Below are positions 49,801 to 60,766 of a stretch of 64,000 nucleotides of DNA, piece after piece; the stretch's first letter is position 1; every line of letters starts with the position of its first letter. The DNA lies in the NCBI RefSeq assembly GCF_001522545.3, contig NC_031799.1, positions 40,106,001 to 40,170,000 of the forward strand, read 5' to 3'. This DNA is from Parus major. Taxonomy: Eukaryota; Chordata; Aves; Passeriformes; Paridae. The notes below the pieces were generated by a model. The model worked only from the letters and a program-made list of their open reading frames with translations, did not search any database and was not told where the DNA came from. The translations under genes were made by a program, and so were the position numbers.

Positions 49801-49930
49801 TTAGATTCCTCCTTATGCTTTCTCAGGCCAGAGTGAGAACCTTGTGTGACCTAGTTTTACACAGTGCTCCTTGCCTGCTTTCAGCATCCATATATGTCAG
49901 CTTTCCTGATATCACTCTTGTCTTCATAAC
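46881..49930 (+). other. SPIN1: SPIN1 intron 1, unannotated part
   Basis: AT-rich intron. A perfect 19-bp tandem duplication lies at 48901-48938. No exon, RNA or transposon boundary recognised. Confidence 0.5.
48901..48938. repeat. 19-bp perfect tandem duplication
   Basis: Unit agagtttatttcaaattac occurs twice head to tail without mismatch, so it is probably recent slippage. Confidence 0.9.
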
Positions 49931-50478
49931 TGCGGTGGTTTAACACCAGCTGGAAATCATACTCCAAATGAGCCTTGTTTCTTCGCCCTACCCTTCTGGT
50001 AAGAGAGGAAGGACAAAGGCAGACACTATGGGTTGAGATAACAATTACTTAAAGCAAATGGGAGTGGAATAAAAAACACAGTAACAGCAGTGATGTTGAT
50101 AACAAATGTATAGAAAATGAGAAGGCTTTACACAGAAAAACAGGTGTTCACCACCATGACTTAGCTTTGCCCTGGCCACCATAATAAAGACAAGATGGTG
50201 GCTGTTCCTGCACTCGGTGCCATGTGGTTTCCCCAGACAAAGACAATGTGGCAGATGCTCCTCACAACTGGCTCTCTCTCCCTATCTGCAAGCCCAAGAC
50301 AACAGAAAACAGTGACAGACAAACCCCCAAAAGCAAGACCATCCATGTCAGACTGCACCATTCCTGATGTCTGCTTCTTGAACCAGTGACACTACTTTTG
50401 ACATCTCCACTCAGCTCCTCTGGGCTCCACTGTGCTTAGTCTCCTGAGGGATTAAGAGCCACAGTCTCCTGATGGACT
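49931..50478 (-). mobile_element. 3' LTR of the ERVL-like provirus
   Basis: Collinear with 52709-53189: shared blocks include caggtgttcaccacc / gggtgttcaccacc, gacaatgtggcagatg / gacaagatgtcaggc and cagtctcctgatgg / cactctcctgaggg. The right edge is placed where similarity to the other LTR ends. Confidence 0.65.
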
Positions 50479-52684
50479 GTTTTGCCATTCATTTCCACTT
50501 GTGCTCACTTCGGTTTTCAGCTTGATGGCATCAGGGTACATGGCGTATTGGTGCCAAAAAGCCTTATATTCTTATGGGTCTAATCTGCAAGGTAATCAGA
50601 TCCACATTCTGGTAAACCTGATTATTCCTTTCCCCCTTCTGTTCAGAGGCAGGGCATGTCTCAGTCTGGTCATGGTACTTGTTACTTCTTGTAAATAGGA
50701 CCTGGAGGTCCCTTCAGGAGGATCAGAAATACCATCTGTTTTAATCTCTCTGAAAACTTGCCCAAGGAAAACTGGAGCAGCATTTATTATTAAAGAGTTT
50801 CATGTAGTAGTGCTTATCCTTCCTCTAAAACAGGTAGTGCTAGAGCAGAGGTGGGTTTTCCATCCCACTTCCTCACGTATTCTTGGTGGTCATGCAGGTG
50901 GAATCACAGATTTTGGTGTGTATCCTCTCTCTCTAGCTGGGGAGCTGTGTACCTTGTGGTGTGTATCCTCTCTCTCTAGCTGGGGAGCACGTGCTGCTCA
51001 GAAACTCCGATTTGTACTGGTAGGGCATGGGACACTTCCTTCTTAAACTTTTGGTAGTCTTTTTTAAATTGCTGTTGGTCCTCTTCAGTTTCCCCGCTAA
51101 ACTGTTGTAAGTACTTGGGCAGTCATTTCACAGAGGATATGCAGTCCTGTATTGGGATGGAGACAGTTTCCTCATATATCTGGAGTTGGTAGCCAAGCAG
51201 TTCACTTTTTTTTTCTCCTTCCTTCTATGACTTCACTGCCAGTGAGTTGGCGTGTGACACTGGTGTACTCTGTGGGAACTTCACTATGTGTTTTGTGTAT
51301 ATTGGATGTCATCTGTATTTTTGAATTCTTACAGATTACCTCCAGCACAACTAGTTCTATCAGATACTGGATACCTTGCCTCCATGGTGCTCCACTTGCG
51401 TTGGTGCACTAAAAATTAATTCATTAAAAGATACCTCTCCATCAGACTTGACAGAAGTTACTTCCAGAGGCTAAGAATTTCTGGTCTGTTTTAAATTCCT
51501 TGATCAATGCCTGCATTCCAGGACAGGGATCCTAATTGCTTGGCTTCATTGCCATCTAGTGTTGCACCATTCACTGTGATATCCCAGCACGAAGCAGCAA
51601 GATCAGTAGGGCTCACTAGGCTGTCAGCTGTAATCATTTTGTGTGTCTCAGAGCTCACCCATGGATAGAGATCAGGATTATGTCTGGCCCTGTCTTTTCT
51701 TCTGGTTTTGAGGATCCTGTTTCTTCATCCCTCACCATGCAAATTGATTTGTTCTTGGAATTTCTTCTTCTAAACAGGGGAAGCTGCTACTGGCATGGGT
51801 TGTTCCTGTGGTTCAGTTTGAGTGGCCTTGCTGTCTGTTGCTCTGCTTCACTCTCCTCCCCCTGAGGGTGCTGTATAGTAACAAGCAGTGTCTAATAAGT
51901 AATAGCCACTGTCTAGAAAGTTGCATAACTTTGCACCTCTCTGGAGCTGTCACAGCATTTTTCTTTCAAAATGTTTCAAATATTTCAAATATTTTGCCAC
52001 TTTATCTAGGCCCTGTATTTTCTAGGGGAGAGCTTCCAAGACCACTGGAGCAGCTTACTCCTTAAAAATCTGGCTCATTTTCTCTACCATCCCCTGCTAC
52101 TCATGACTGTTCGGTTCCAGGGCAGTTTTCTGAACAACTTCCCTGATGTCTCTCTCTCCTGACTCAAAACATTGTGTAGACTTCACTTACTCTAAATTTC
52201 ACTTACTCTGGACTGCACTGAAGAAATTTGGCCGACATAGCAATTAGAATATGAGTTCTTTGACATCCAAATGGTATTCAAGATTCTCAAAAACTGTTGT
52301 AGCAGGCCCAAAGGAGGAAAAAGGGATGAAAGACTGGGAAAAACCATTGTTCTCTGGCCCCGCTACGGGCTGGGTACTATTATCAATGAACTCCGAGGTA
52401 CCAGCCAAGGTCAGAACAGGTGAACAGCGCTGAACACACAACCCAAATGACTTTCATTGCTGTTGATGTTACCAAGTCATAAACTGATACCACACAATGC
52501 TGCAACAAGGCAATCCTGGTCCTTCTCTCTACTCTGAAAAAATAGCATCATTGAGGAGCATGTATGGGAGGGAATGTATACGGGGTTAAATATCATACCT
52601 CTGTGAACAAATAGAGCAGCTGTAACTATGGAGTTCTGTACCTAATACACAGATTCTTAGATCAGAGTTATCTCTATCCCTTTG
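50479..52684 (-). pseudogene. gag: Degraded gag-like interior
   Basis: Minus-strand frames contain long Gag-like stretches: around 51500-51640, SPTDLAASCWDITVNGATLD followed by NEAKQLG; near 51010-51110, FSGETEEDQQQFKKDYQKF; near 50850-50890, YVRKWDGKPTSAL. Stops and shifts are frequent. I can support retroviral Gag of an ERVL-like kind by style and context only; a protein search would settle it. A 32-bp tandem duplication (50914-50988) falls within. Confidence 0.5.
50914..50988. repeat. 32-bp tandem duplication
   Basis: An identical 32-bp block (50914-50945 and 50957-50988) is repeated with 11 bp between. It contains tcctctctctctagctgg. It lies within the gag-like interior and would add residues to the frame. 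Confidence 0.9.
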
Positions 52685-52703
52685 TGGCTCATAGTGGGTA
52701 CCA
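52685..52703 (-). other. Candidate primer-binding site of the ERVL-like provirus
   Basis: Read on the minus strand, TGGTACCCACTATGAGCC begins 5 bp inside the 5' LTR. The leading TGG is as expected of a PBS. I do not assign a tRNA. Confidence 0.45.
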
Positions 52704-52708
52704 ATGAA

Positions 52709-53189
52709 TGTAGTGGTTTGACACCAGCCACAAATTAAACTCCATATAAGCCTCTCCCTTTCTTCCTGACAGAGACTGTGGCTTGAGATCACGGTTAAGT
52801 GAAAGTGAACAGAATAAAAAATGCACAGTAATAGCAATGTTAATAACAAAAGCATACAAGAAGGGAAGGTGCATTATACACAAAAATGGGTGTTCACCAC
52901 CTCCATGTAGTGCTCTGTGGCAGGTGGGACAAAGACAAGATGTCAGGCACTCCCCACAGTTGGCTCTCACTGTGCTGCAGGCCTGAGACAATGGAAAAGA
53001 ATGACAGACAAGATTATTCATATTGTGCCATGCCACTGCTTTGTTTCCTATGGCTGTTTACCACCCCAGTGCTGCTACTTTTGCCCTTTTCATTCTGCTA
53101 GGGTAGGTTCCCAGCAGCACCATGGCGTTTAACCACTCTGCTGGGCTCAGCTGTGTTCACCACCCAGAGCCACACTCTCCTGAGGGACA
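52709..53189 (-). mobile_element. 5' LTR of the ERVL-like provirus
   Basis: Ends tgtagtggtttg on the left and tgagggaca on the right give TG(TCCCTCA)...(CTACA) on the minus strand, that is TG...CA termini. Similar to 49931-50478 but shorter by internal deletions. Confidence 0.65.
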
Positions 53190-53671
53190 GGAGAGGATAG
53201 TGGCAAGAGGGGGCAGGGTCCACTCAGCTGATTCCAGCAACCTCTCTGAGGAAGAGGTAAACAAAGTAATGTAATTTCTGCAGGGTATTCACCTTTTCTT
53301 TCCCCCAAGGCTGTGCCCTGCAGTGCTCATGTAGATGCTATAGAATAGCAATATAAGCCATGCCCATGCAGTTCTGAGTTCCACGCTCTCCCTACAACTG
53401 CAAGAACTTATTAGCAGACCTTTTTATGTTGTTTCTCATTATAGTTAATATTAGTATATAGGTGAATAGTCTGCGTGTTTGTTTATGCTAAAATATTTTA
53501 GTAAATAATGAGAAATTGCAGTGTGCTTGAATTTTAAAGACACCTTGTCAACCAAAGACAGTCTGCTTGAATTTCAGATTCTTTTAATCTTCTGCTGAAT
53601 AATCTGCAGCTTCATCACTATGGCATTGCAATGTGGAGTTAACTTTGAATTTTGTGAGTTTATATATGTGA

Positions 53672-53768
53672 TGAGAGTGGTTTGTGTTGGAAGGGGACTT
53701 TAAAGAACATCTAGTCTAATGGCCCTGCCACTGGCAGGCAGGGTCGTCTTTCCCTAGACATGGTCAAA
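53672..53768 (-). mobile_element. CR1 3' tail fragment, antisense
   Basis: agtggtttgtgttggaagg ... tttccctagacatggtcaaa matches the last 100 bp of antisense CR1 3' UTR. Octamer tail lost. Confidence 0.82.
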
Positions 53769-56700
53769 ACCCCATACAGCAACCTATGTGTGTTGCTTAT
53801 ATATATGTACACACAGTTGCACACCAGTGCTGCTTGTTTCTGTACAGTTGTAGACAACACCTCTCTGGGTGGAGGTAACTATGGTGGCAGAGGCCATCAT
53901 AGTGGAGAGTTAGTTGTACTTGATTTGGGGTCTTTCAGTTCGTAAGTATGTTTCTGACGTGTTATTTCCATGGTTGTCAGCTGCAAATCACTTTTATCTT
54001 CAGACTTCATGTACTGTAACTACTTTATTCTCAGACATCAAATCTTATTACCTACACGAAATCCTAGTATAGAATATCAGAAGTTCCTAATAACTAATAT
54101 GCTGCTTAAGCCAGTAGGATGTTTCAAAAATTTGGAATTTGAGTTGCTGAATTCTTGTACCGCAGGAAAGTGTTTGGGATTTTTTTTATTAGGGAATGAA
54201 AAAAAAAACAAACCCAACAGTAAGAAGCTAAAACTGACATATTTTTATTCCCCCCCATTATTTGGGAGATATTCACTATATCACTCATTAGATGTTGAGT
54301 CAGGTGCAGAAGACTTGCATAGAATGATCCTTTCTGCAAATATAATAAGGATTAGGGAGTCTGAATAACAGACTAACATGCTCAATATCATTCTTTATAC
54401 AACTTGTTAGTGCTGGAATAAACTATACTACTGTGTCATCTGAAACATGTACCAGTAGCTCTGAGGTGATTTATGGAAATCATCACAATTACTTACCGAG
54501 GAATTTAGTTGATACATTTTGGTTTAGAATAACTCCTTCCCCAGAGCATTCTTGTGAAGTACTGTTCTCCCCTGAGCATCTATGCAGTGGAAGTTCTCAG
54601 CGAGAACTGTTTTAGATAGTGAAGTAAAAATGTTGAAGCCCACCAGGTGGTGCCAGAAGGCCTGTTCACTGGTAGCCGGAACAGACCTGAGAAGCCTGAC
54701 TTTTGTCAGAAATTGTATCAACCTAATACAAGCAATGCATGCTATTACCCTTCCTCTCCTTCCAAACTGCTCTACTCCAAATGCATTTCCCCAGCAAATA
54801 CTTCTGTCTGTGTTCATAATGGCAAAATTTAATGCTGGTTAGGAGTGAGGTACTTAAAATTGTGGGCTTGGTGTCAGCATTAATTACTACTGGTTTTGTG
54901 CTACTAACATCCCTCTTCAGTGGATAGCAGAGCCATGAAACTTTAACTAAAATGCTGTAAACAACATTGTGTCGTGTGTTGCAGTGAAATGTATGCAATT
55001 TTATGGAAATACAGACATGAATGTTAACTAAAACTTAAACTAGGGAATTATTTTAGGTGGCTATGCTTATTTTCATGGAGTTAAAAGCTCATATGAGCAT
55101 TTTAGTGTTTGTAAACAAGTTCATAGAGAAAGCTAAAATATTTTATAGTGGAAACTGAAGTCTGTGGATGTTTGTTTTTCCATAATTTCTCTTTATACTG
55201 CAAAAATTATTCTTCATTACTTAATCTTTTCTGTCTTTATGTCATGTCTTTCTGTCTATTTTGATTGTATGATTCCAGTATTCTTAAATAGAACTGGTAT
55301 GATTGACAATTTGTAATGATAGTGTTTTTAATCTAGCACTTAATAGTCTTTGAAGCACTCCTCAATAATTAGACTACTATCAGACAAAGTAGTCATCTAA
55401 TTTCCACGTATTTTCCTAAAGTATACTTTTGTATGGAAAGGCTTGTGAAAAGAGATGAGCAAGACACCTGGGCTGGTTAGTAGCAGCTCATAAGTCAAAA
55501 CAATGTCTGTCTTTTAAGTGAAACCTGCAGCTTCACTGAACATGACCTGTGCTGTTGAGTGTTGGGGAAATGGGTGTCTGACAAGTAGGCAGTTCTTCTG
55601 AAAGTTACTGGCACTCTGTAAAGTCTAGTGTAACTCACTTTGGATATATCACTTTGTATCCAAAAAAAGAAACCTACTTATGTTGGATTTACTGCCACTA
55701 TAGACAGAATGACTCTAAAAAGTTGTTTGTTTCATAGGTCATCTTACTTACAGCTAGCCAAGGCGTTATTTGCTCATTTTTAACAGCAAATGGTTGCAAC
55801 TGAGTGCATCAAAGTGTGTTTTGGCTTTGTGTTTCCTAACATGGCATTTCTTAAGACTTGCAGTAAAAGAGTTTTCATTTTATGAGTCTTATAAATTAAA
55901 AGCTAGACTTGCCAATACATCAATCAATATAGCCAGGTTATTAGTTTGTTCAATAAAAGGGTGAGCAGTGGCAGCACGGGATGCGTGGAGGTCTCCGCCC
56001 CAACCAACGCACAAATTCAGGTCTTGAATGGTAGTCTCTTATACCATTCAGGGCACTTCATTTCTTCAAATTTGTAGTTATTTTTTACTTGATTTTCTTC
56101 ATGATCAGCAGTTGCGGTTTTTGAATATCTGTTGGGGAGGTGGTCTGAAACGGTCTTCCAATGTCTCTCCAGCCTCCCATTCTTAAATATATTTTTTCTT
56201 ACCATTACTTTGGGTTATACAGTTTGTTTAAGCAAGCATATATATTCTGATAGCATACATTTTGCAAGCCTTCTTTCAGTCATTTCACAACCTACAGCTA
56301 GCATGTCTAAAAAATGTCTTCATAGGGCCTCTTCCTCAGTTTTTACAAAACTCAGGGTCAGCATGTTTCAAAATGCCTTTGTAGAGCTCTCAGTTCGTGT
56401 TAGTCCTACTTCCCCTTTTTAATTGATTAAAAATCCTTCCATACTCAAAAAAAACCCAACAAGTTACAGCTTTTACAAAGGATAGTTTGAAATTTATACT
56501 ACAAGGTAGTTTAAAGCTTATGTTAACGACTAGCAAGTAATTACATTTTGTTGTTAAACTATTAGCTAGAAGTTTATAGTCTGATTCTTAAATGTTTTCT
56601 TTATAATAATCCCATGGTCTCTGTCTGCATTACCTGCAGACACACTTACATAGGTGGGTGCTATTCAATTGTCATGAATCACTGCCTGATTTCTCACAAG

Positions 56701-58390
56701 TTAATTTTCTTTTCTTGATGATTTTCCATATTAGGAGATAAAGATATTTGCATGTTGACCTTAAGTCTGATATTTTGTCATTTATTACATTTAAGAACCC
56801 TAAGTTTTACAGGGTTTAATGTATTTTTAATCAAATAAGTAAGACTTAATTACATATTCTTAAAAATTTCAAAGTGTTCTTAAATTTCATAAATTTGTTT
56901 TCAGAAAAGCAGGTTGCCTCCTTGTTTGTGTCTTCAGAACTGTCACTATGTAACTGAAATATAAATTGAATTCAGAATCCTAGTGTTAGGAAAGCACAAG
57001 TTTCACCTTCATCTACCAGGCTTTGGTAACAGTTACTGGCTTAGTTTCTAGAAAATTAGTTTTAGCAGCTGGATTTTAATTTACCTTCAGTAGCCTTGTG
57101 TCCATCCATGGGTTCAGGGAGCATAGTGAAGCACTTCATTAAATGCTAGCAAAAAAAATTGTGGCTTTAAAAGGATTAGGAATAATGTTTTTGTCTCTGA
57201 AGCATTATTTCAGATTTGGGGCACAGTAATGATTTGGGATATTATAAAAAAAAAAAACAACTTGTAGAAAGCCATGTCTTTTGTGGTGTTTTAGTTATTT
57301 TCCTACAAGTAACTGCATAAGCAGTGCAATCAAAATATTTAGTACTTCATATTTTTACTATGAATTGGAAATCTTGTGAGGGGGAAGTGCATAACACAGA
57401 TTTACAAAATAACTCCCTTGAATAACAGTTCAACAGCTTACTGTAAAAGGGTGTATTATTTTCTAAATCTGAAGAATTTCACATTTTGTGAATTTGTGGA
57501 GGTGGTGATGGTGATTTGGTATATGTTTTGGAGAGATTGTTTTTTAGTTTTGTGGGCCCTGTCTCTCACACATTAGCAGTGGCATTTCTTAAGGAAATGA
57601 CCTGATCTCATTTGTGGCAACACTGAAGTTGTGAATTCTTATGCATAAATGTTTCTGACCCAAAAATGTTACTCTGAAATAAGAGTACCTGTAATGCTTT
57701 GATTTTTTTCACATGGTCAAAAATGTCTGTAATTAAATCCTGAAAAAGGTGTTAAAAAGCTGTCCTCAGTTACCTCCTTTATCTAGAGGAATGTGATGAC
57801 TAAATGCTTCAGGAATTTGATGATCTTAGGTGGAGAGAATTGCCAGAAACTTAAGCAGATCAGTGAATCATCAGATCTATGAGCTATCAACCTACTCAAC
57901 AAATTGCTGCCATAAGCAGCCAATTCAGTGAAATCAGTGTTTTTAAAACCTTTTGTGTTGCGTTTTTTTCAACAGACTTTTTAAAATTTCTTTGAAGCAA
58001 AATTATTCTGCTATGTGAGTGGGAACATGTTATTTCTTACCAATGGAAAGAGCTGATTGATGCTTTAACCCAGTAAAGGTAGTACAGTTACTTCTAAGTT
58101 AGTAGTCATACTTCCTTCCCTGTGTTAAGCTCAATGTTTTTTAAGAAGCTTTCCTTTCTCTGTGTAATTCACACAGTGGTGTGGGACTTCACTGTGATTA
58201 GGAGATAAAAGTAGTAGCCCTTGTACTTGTTTGGCTGTTTATGTCTTGGTTTGCTGAAAGTTTTCAGAACAGAGCATGAAGGAATATCCTTATTGCATGT
58301 GAAAATAAGCATTAAAATGAGACTTGGTTAAGATATAATATTTTTGTTTCAAAATGAAGCTGCTTACACTTCACCTGTTTTGTTTTTCAG
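53769..58390 (+). other. SPIN1: SPIN1 intron 1, last part
   Basis: AT-rich intron ending in a good polypyrimidine tract and acceptor (cacctgttttgtttttcag). Apart from the LTR candidate at 55962-56475 nothing is recognised. Confidence 0.5.
55962..56475 (-). mobile_element. Candidate LTR, antisense
   Basis: Minus-strand reading of 55966-56045 gives ...ATAAGAGACTACC... then a CG-rich stretch gcggagacctccacgcatcc, the look of an R/U5 end of an avian class II LTR. Candidate ends are TGTAAAAGCTG at the right and CTGCTCA at the left, flanked by aaggg and aagga (4 of 5 bases). Tentative. Confidence 0.35.
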
Positions 58391-58563
58391 AGTACTGTAA
58401 TTGAAAGTGCATCTTCTACATTTGAGGAAAGACAAGTTCTTGATTGCATGGTGGATTAGTAAGTGATTGTCTCATCCTAAGGCTAGAAAGAAGATATCCT
58501 GGAAGTTGGAAAGAACTGGATTTTCACCCTAGTCCAGCAGCTTTGCTGCTCACTTAAACACAG

Positions 58564-58614
58564 ATGAATGAAGACCCCATTTGGAAAATCACCAGGTCAG
58601 CGGTCCAGAGCTGA
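58564..58614 (+). promoter_or_regulatory. Upstream ORF overlapping the SPIN1 start
   Basis: ATGAATG places an ATG 4 bases before the SPIN1 ATG in another frame. It encodes 16 residues (MNEDPIWKITRSAVQS) and stops at 58612-58614, inside the SPIN1 coding part of the same exon. Both ATGs have weak context (-3 is c and t, +4 is a and a), so leaky scanning or termination-reinitiation may set SPIN1 output. Confidence 0.65.
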
Positions 58615-58619
58615 TGCAG
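58568..58619 (+). CDS. SPIN1: Spindlin-1, N-terminal coding exon (partial)
   Basis: Seventeen codons read MKTPFGKSPGQRSRADA, then a phase-1 split codon at the donor. I recognise this as the conserved unstructured N-terminus of spindlin-1. SPIN1 is a nuclear reader of trimethylated histone H3 (with asymmetrically dimethylated H3R8) that uses three Tudor-like (Spin/Ssty) repeats, coactivates transcription (rDNA and Wnt/TCF targets) and acts in oocyte meiosis; all of those repeats are coded by exons beyond the window. The start is fixed by an in-frame TGA immediately before the ATG (58565-58567). An out-of-frame ATG four bases upstream overlaps it. Upstream exon(s) lie near 22 kb. In chicken the gene is on Z with a W gametolog, so this may be either copy. 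Confidence 0.9.
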
Positions 58620-59239
58620 GTGAGGTGTTCTTGCTGGATGGTTTTCTTTGCTTTTAGTGGATAAAAGTGTTCTTACTTTATTGACTTTTAAAATATGTTA
58701 ATATATGTTCTGCAGATGTTAATGATTTTAGATGCCATCATACCTGTTTTATAAGAAAATTTACTTTTATTCTAGATCATGGCTTGAAATGACAAACAAA
58801 AATTTAGTAGTACAGATCTGACCTTCCTATTTTGTGTTGTGCCAAAAATTATTAATCGGTGACCTGTGTGGGGAAAGCAGCATATTTTTTATCACCAGTC
58901 ATTCTGAATTGTAGCTTTTATGAAATTCCCAAGAAACCAACTGACAAGTGTAATTGGGAAGCCTCAGTTAACTTACAAAATATCTAAGCAATAGATCATT
59001 TGGATGCTTCCAAATACACATTTGATTCATTGAAAACTGAAACTCATACTGGAGGATTTCTCAGTAACCCTTTGGAAACTTTCAAACTTGTATTCTGAGG
59101 CTGTGTTATGATTTGCTGTGACTTACTTGAATCGTGTACTGATTCCAAAGGTAATACAGTAACCTTTCAAGTAACAGCTACAGGTTTCAGAGGAGAGATA
59201 CAGTGGGAAGTCTTGAACACTTGGATCAGTGAGGAAATG
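58620..59239 (+). other. SPIN1: SPIN1 intron 2, start
   Basis: Intronic sequence after the gtgagg donor. Nothing else recognised before the CR1. Confidence 0.6.
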
Positions 59240-60010
59240 GAGACATTGATGGGCAGAACTCCAGAGGTGTCAGTGGAGGGTGTCAGAGGGCAGCATTGTT
59301 CAACATCTTATTCAGTGGTAGGGATGGTAGGATTGGGTGCACTCTCAGCAGGTTTGCTGATGACACCAAGCTGTGTGTTGCAGTCAGCAAGTCAGCATGC
59401 TGGAGGGGAGGGATACTATCCAGAGGAACTGGACAGGACTGAGAGGTGGATTTCTGTATGCCTTGTGGCATTCAACAAAGCCAAGTGCCAGGCATTTGCA
59501 TCTGTGTTGGGCCAATTCCAAGCACAAATACATCCTGGATGAGAATGGTCTGAGAGCAGCCTTAATAAGAAGGACTTGAGGGCAAATGAGGTGCTCAAGA
59601 ACGACCCATCAGGGTATACTCAAAGCTTCAATAGCCTCTCATGTTCGGAGCTGCATCAAAGGCAGCATGACCAGCAGGTTGAGTGAGGTGTTACTGCCTC
59701 TCTAGTCCACTTCAGTGAGACACCGCCTGGAGTACTGAATCCAGCTCTAGGGCCCCTAATATAAGAACGATGTCAACCAGTTGGAGTGAGTCCAGAGGAG
59801 AGCTATGAAGATAATCTGAGGCCTGGAGCACCTCTCCCACAAGGACAGGTTTCAGGAGCTCCGGCTGTTCAGCTTGGAGAGAGAAGACTTCAGGATGAGC
59901 TAATTATGGCCTGGTGGTACCAGAAGGGGACTTAAAAAAAAGTTGAAGAGGAGCTATTTACAAACTCATATAATGACAGGACAAGGGGAAATGGCTTCAA
60001 ACTGAAAGAG
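59240..60010 (+). mobile_element. CR1 LINE fragment, sense
   Basis: Includes the RT active-site box F-A-D-D with its coding intact (59353-59364, flanked by CTLSR and TKLC). Other frames break up. The fragment ends at gaaagagagtag, where a second CR1 piece begins with gtccagaggatggctatgag. Confidence 0.85.
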
Positions 60011-60095
60011 AGTAGGTCCAGAGGATGGCTATGAGTGACCGAAGGGCTGGAGTGCCTCTTATGAGAAAAGGCTGAGAGTTGTGGTTGTTCAGCCT

Positions 60096-60766
60096 TGTCT
60101 CGGGTTGCAATGCAAGATGTAACCAAAAGTATGTATTCTATTACCATCTGTTAAAACCAGGTGTGGCAGTGTTCTTTATCTCTTCCATGAGCCATCCTCC
60201 CTCCAGTGGGNNNNNNNNNNNNNNNNNNNNNNNNNNNNNNNNNNNNNNNNNNNNNNNNNNNNNNNNNNNNNNNNNNNNNNNNNNNNNNNNNNNNNNNNNN
60301 NNNNNNNNNNNNNNNNNNNNNNNNNNNNNNNNNNNNNNNNNNNNNNNNNNNNNNNNNNNNNNNNNNNNNNNNNNNNNNNNNNNNNNNNNNNNNNNNNNNN
60401 NNNNNNNNNNNNNNNNNNNNNNNNNNNNNNNNNNNNNNNNNNNNNNNNNNNNNNNNNNNNNNNNNNNNNNNNNNNNNNNNNNNNNNNNNNNNNNNNNNNN
60501 NNNNNACCATGCCCAACAGGGTGTCAGGTTGTATTCTGACTCTGTCAGTGGATAGGTTGGTTGTTTTGGTTTTTTTTTTTTTGTACTGCTGCATTTTTAT
60601 TTTAATTTTCCTAGTAAAGAACTGTTGCTCCTATTCCCATATCTTTGCCTGAGAGGCCCTTAATTTCAAGATTATAATAATTCAGAGGGGGAGAGGTTTT
60701 AATTTTTCCATTTTAAGGGAGGTTCCTGCCTTCCTTAGCAGACACCTGTCTTTCCAAACCAAGACA
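60096..60766 (+). mobile_element. Solo LTR inserted in CR1
   Basis: Ends TGTCTCGGG...CCAAGACA, with inverted ends and a perfect 5-bp target duplication agcct (60091-60095 and 60767-60771). A poly(A)-signal-like agtaaag (about 60613-60619) lies in the right part. The same family, antisense, is at 28253-29464. The interior is partly unknown (gap 60211-60505), so the length of 671 bp is only nominal. 5 bp is the usual duplication for ERVL-type and some class I elements. Confidence 0.92.
60211..60505. other. Assembly gap (295 N)
   Basis: A run of 295 N. True length unknown. Open frames crossing it are artefacts. Confidence 1.

Larger units (their letters stand above)
49931..53189 (-). mobile_element. 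ERVL-like provirus, antisense, gag-containing
   Basis: Two similar LTRs in the same orientation flank a 2.2-kb interior. Both left ends read tg(c/t)(g/a)gtggttt(a/g)acaccagc, the reverse complement of an ERVL-type LTR end. The interior is Gag-like on the minus strand. No RT or integrase motif seen, so most of pol is deleted or the copy is a non-autonomous form. No matching target duplication found. Confidence 0.7.
58391..58619 (+). other. SPIN1: SPIN1 exon containing the start codon
   Basis: Acceptor tttgtttttcag (AG at 58389-58390) and donor GATGCAG|gtgagg (58619/58620) define a 229-bp exon: 177 bp of 5' UTR followed by 52 coding bases. The coding end is phase 1. Branch-point position not determined. 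Confidence 0.88.

Noticed and set aside
59108..59542. 144-residue open frame
   Set aside because: Runs into CR1 sequence in a frame other than RT; the RT box is in another frame.
60079..60652. Open frames crossing the gap
   Set aside because: Artefacts of N bases.
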